NCBI RefSeq assembly: GCF_002017865.1 | Contig: NZ_MTJN01000002.1 | Location: 2,666,001-2,730,000, forward strand | Reading direction: 5' to 3' | Length of the DNA: 64,000 nucleotides | Source: Rhodoferax fermentans | GTDB taxonomy: Bacteria > Pseudomonadota > Gammaproteobacteria > Burkholderiales > Burkholderiaceae_C | Shown here: piece after piece, positions 63,866 to 64,000 of the stretch | Layout of the letters: every line of letters begins with the position of its first letter | Position numbering within the stretch: the stretch's first letter is position 1 | The notes under the pieces: model-generated | Seen by the model: the letters and a program-made list of their open reading frames with translations, nothing else | The model's database searches: none | What the model was told of the DNA's origin: nothing | Translations under genes and position numbers: made by a program

Positions 63866-64000
63866 AGGGGTATCTTGGGTTTTTTGGTGTCCAGCGACTG
63901 GCCCCGCCGACTGCGGCCAAACACGCGCGGGCGAAAGCCCCGGTCAATCAGCGGCACCATCGCATTCATCAGCACCACAGCAAAGGCCACCCCTTCCGGA
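63862..64000 (-). CDS. rnfD: Rnf electron transport complex subunit D, C-terminal end
   Basis: The last 45 codons of rnfD enter from the right edge. PEGVAFAVVLMNAMVPLID is the conserved final membrane segment of RnfD, followed by the short cytoplasmic tail RGFRPRVFGRSRRGQ and TKKPKIPL. The stop overlaps the rnfG start by 4 bases. RnfD is the flavinylated membrane subunit of the complex; the flavin-binding part lies outside the window. Confidence 0.9.
   Translation of the reverse strand, partial: PEGVAFAVVLMNAMVPLIDRGFRPRVFGRSRRGQSLDTKKPKIPL

Noticed and set aside
1..64000. CRISPR array
   Set aside because: No regularly spaced direct repeats with unique spacers were seen; the repeated motifs are dispersed single copies.
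1..64000. rRNA or complete tRNA genes
   Set aside because: No rRNA-like segments or complete cloverleaf with a GGTTCGAAT-type T arm was seen; only the degraded fMet-like fragment at 16912-16941 was noted.

Overview
The window looks like a chromosome segment of a betaproteobacterium of the Comamonadaceae (Rhodoferax/Polaromonas-like). The reasons are a class I PHA synthase, tandem Omp32-type porins whose signal peptides begin MKKSLIALAVLAASGAAMAQ, the long form of Coq7, many TRAP and ABC importers, and a scattered AT-rich palindromic repeat (ATAGCT, then inverted arms AGCCCTT/AAGGGCT) between genes. This is inference from gene content; no 16S gene is present.

Left part (1-16999), accessory DNA. 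A hipA toxin-kinase gene runs off the left edge, followed by a membrane metallophosphoesterase. Positions 2919-9167 hold a tightly overlapping four-gene cassette of unusual fusion proteins: an extended SDR sugar epimerase, a GT4 glycosyltransferase fused to a radical SAM/SPASM enzyme, a WG-repeat region fused to an O-methyltransferase, and a histidine phosphatase fused to a nucleotidyltransferase. I do not recognise this combination; it is the best candidate for an undescribed biosynthetic or surface-modification system. Next, on the minus strand, is a three-gene module (9452-16529): two large, divergent tyrosine recombinases and a third gene of unknown function, each overlapping the next. The second recombinase gene is cut by an intact IS5-group element (10667-11842, CTAA target duplication). 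Removing the IS restores one 817-residue frame. A possible tRNA-fMet fragment and a terminator lie at the right edge.

Middle part (17231-39830), ordinary chromosome. It holds a TatT/DctP/DctQM TRAP importer, a polar amino acid ABC importer, phaC, alpha/beta hydrolases, a BciB-like reductase, a YddA-type ABC exporter, a 5'-nucleotidase whose frame contains a REP-like inverted repeat, ilvA, an OsmC protein, coq7, a FadL-family protein and two tandem porins.

Right part (39911-64000). A sugar island combines a HAD phosphatase, araA-araD-araB, galK-galT, a Gfo/Idh dehydrogenase and the ChvE-GguA-GguB importer. It also has a divergent GbpR-type LysR regulator, an SDR dehydrogenase, an aldose epimerase and a second importer (YtfQ-YtfR-YtfT-YjfF), followed by an aldo/keto reductase. 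The likely flow is uptake of galactose and arabinose, anomer conversion, then the Leloir enzymes (galE is not here) and the AraBAD route, with dehydrogenases offering a possible oxidative alternative. A CCAATA-containing palindromic motif lies upstream of araB, chvE/gbpR and ytfQ. The window ends in an rnf electron-transport operon (rnfD-G-E-H).
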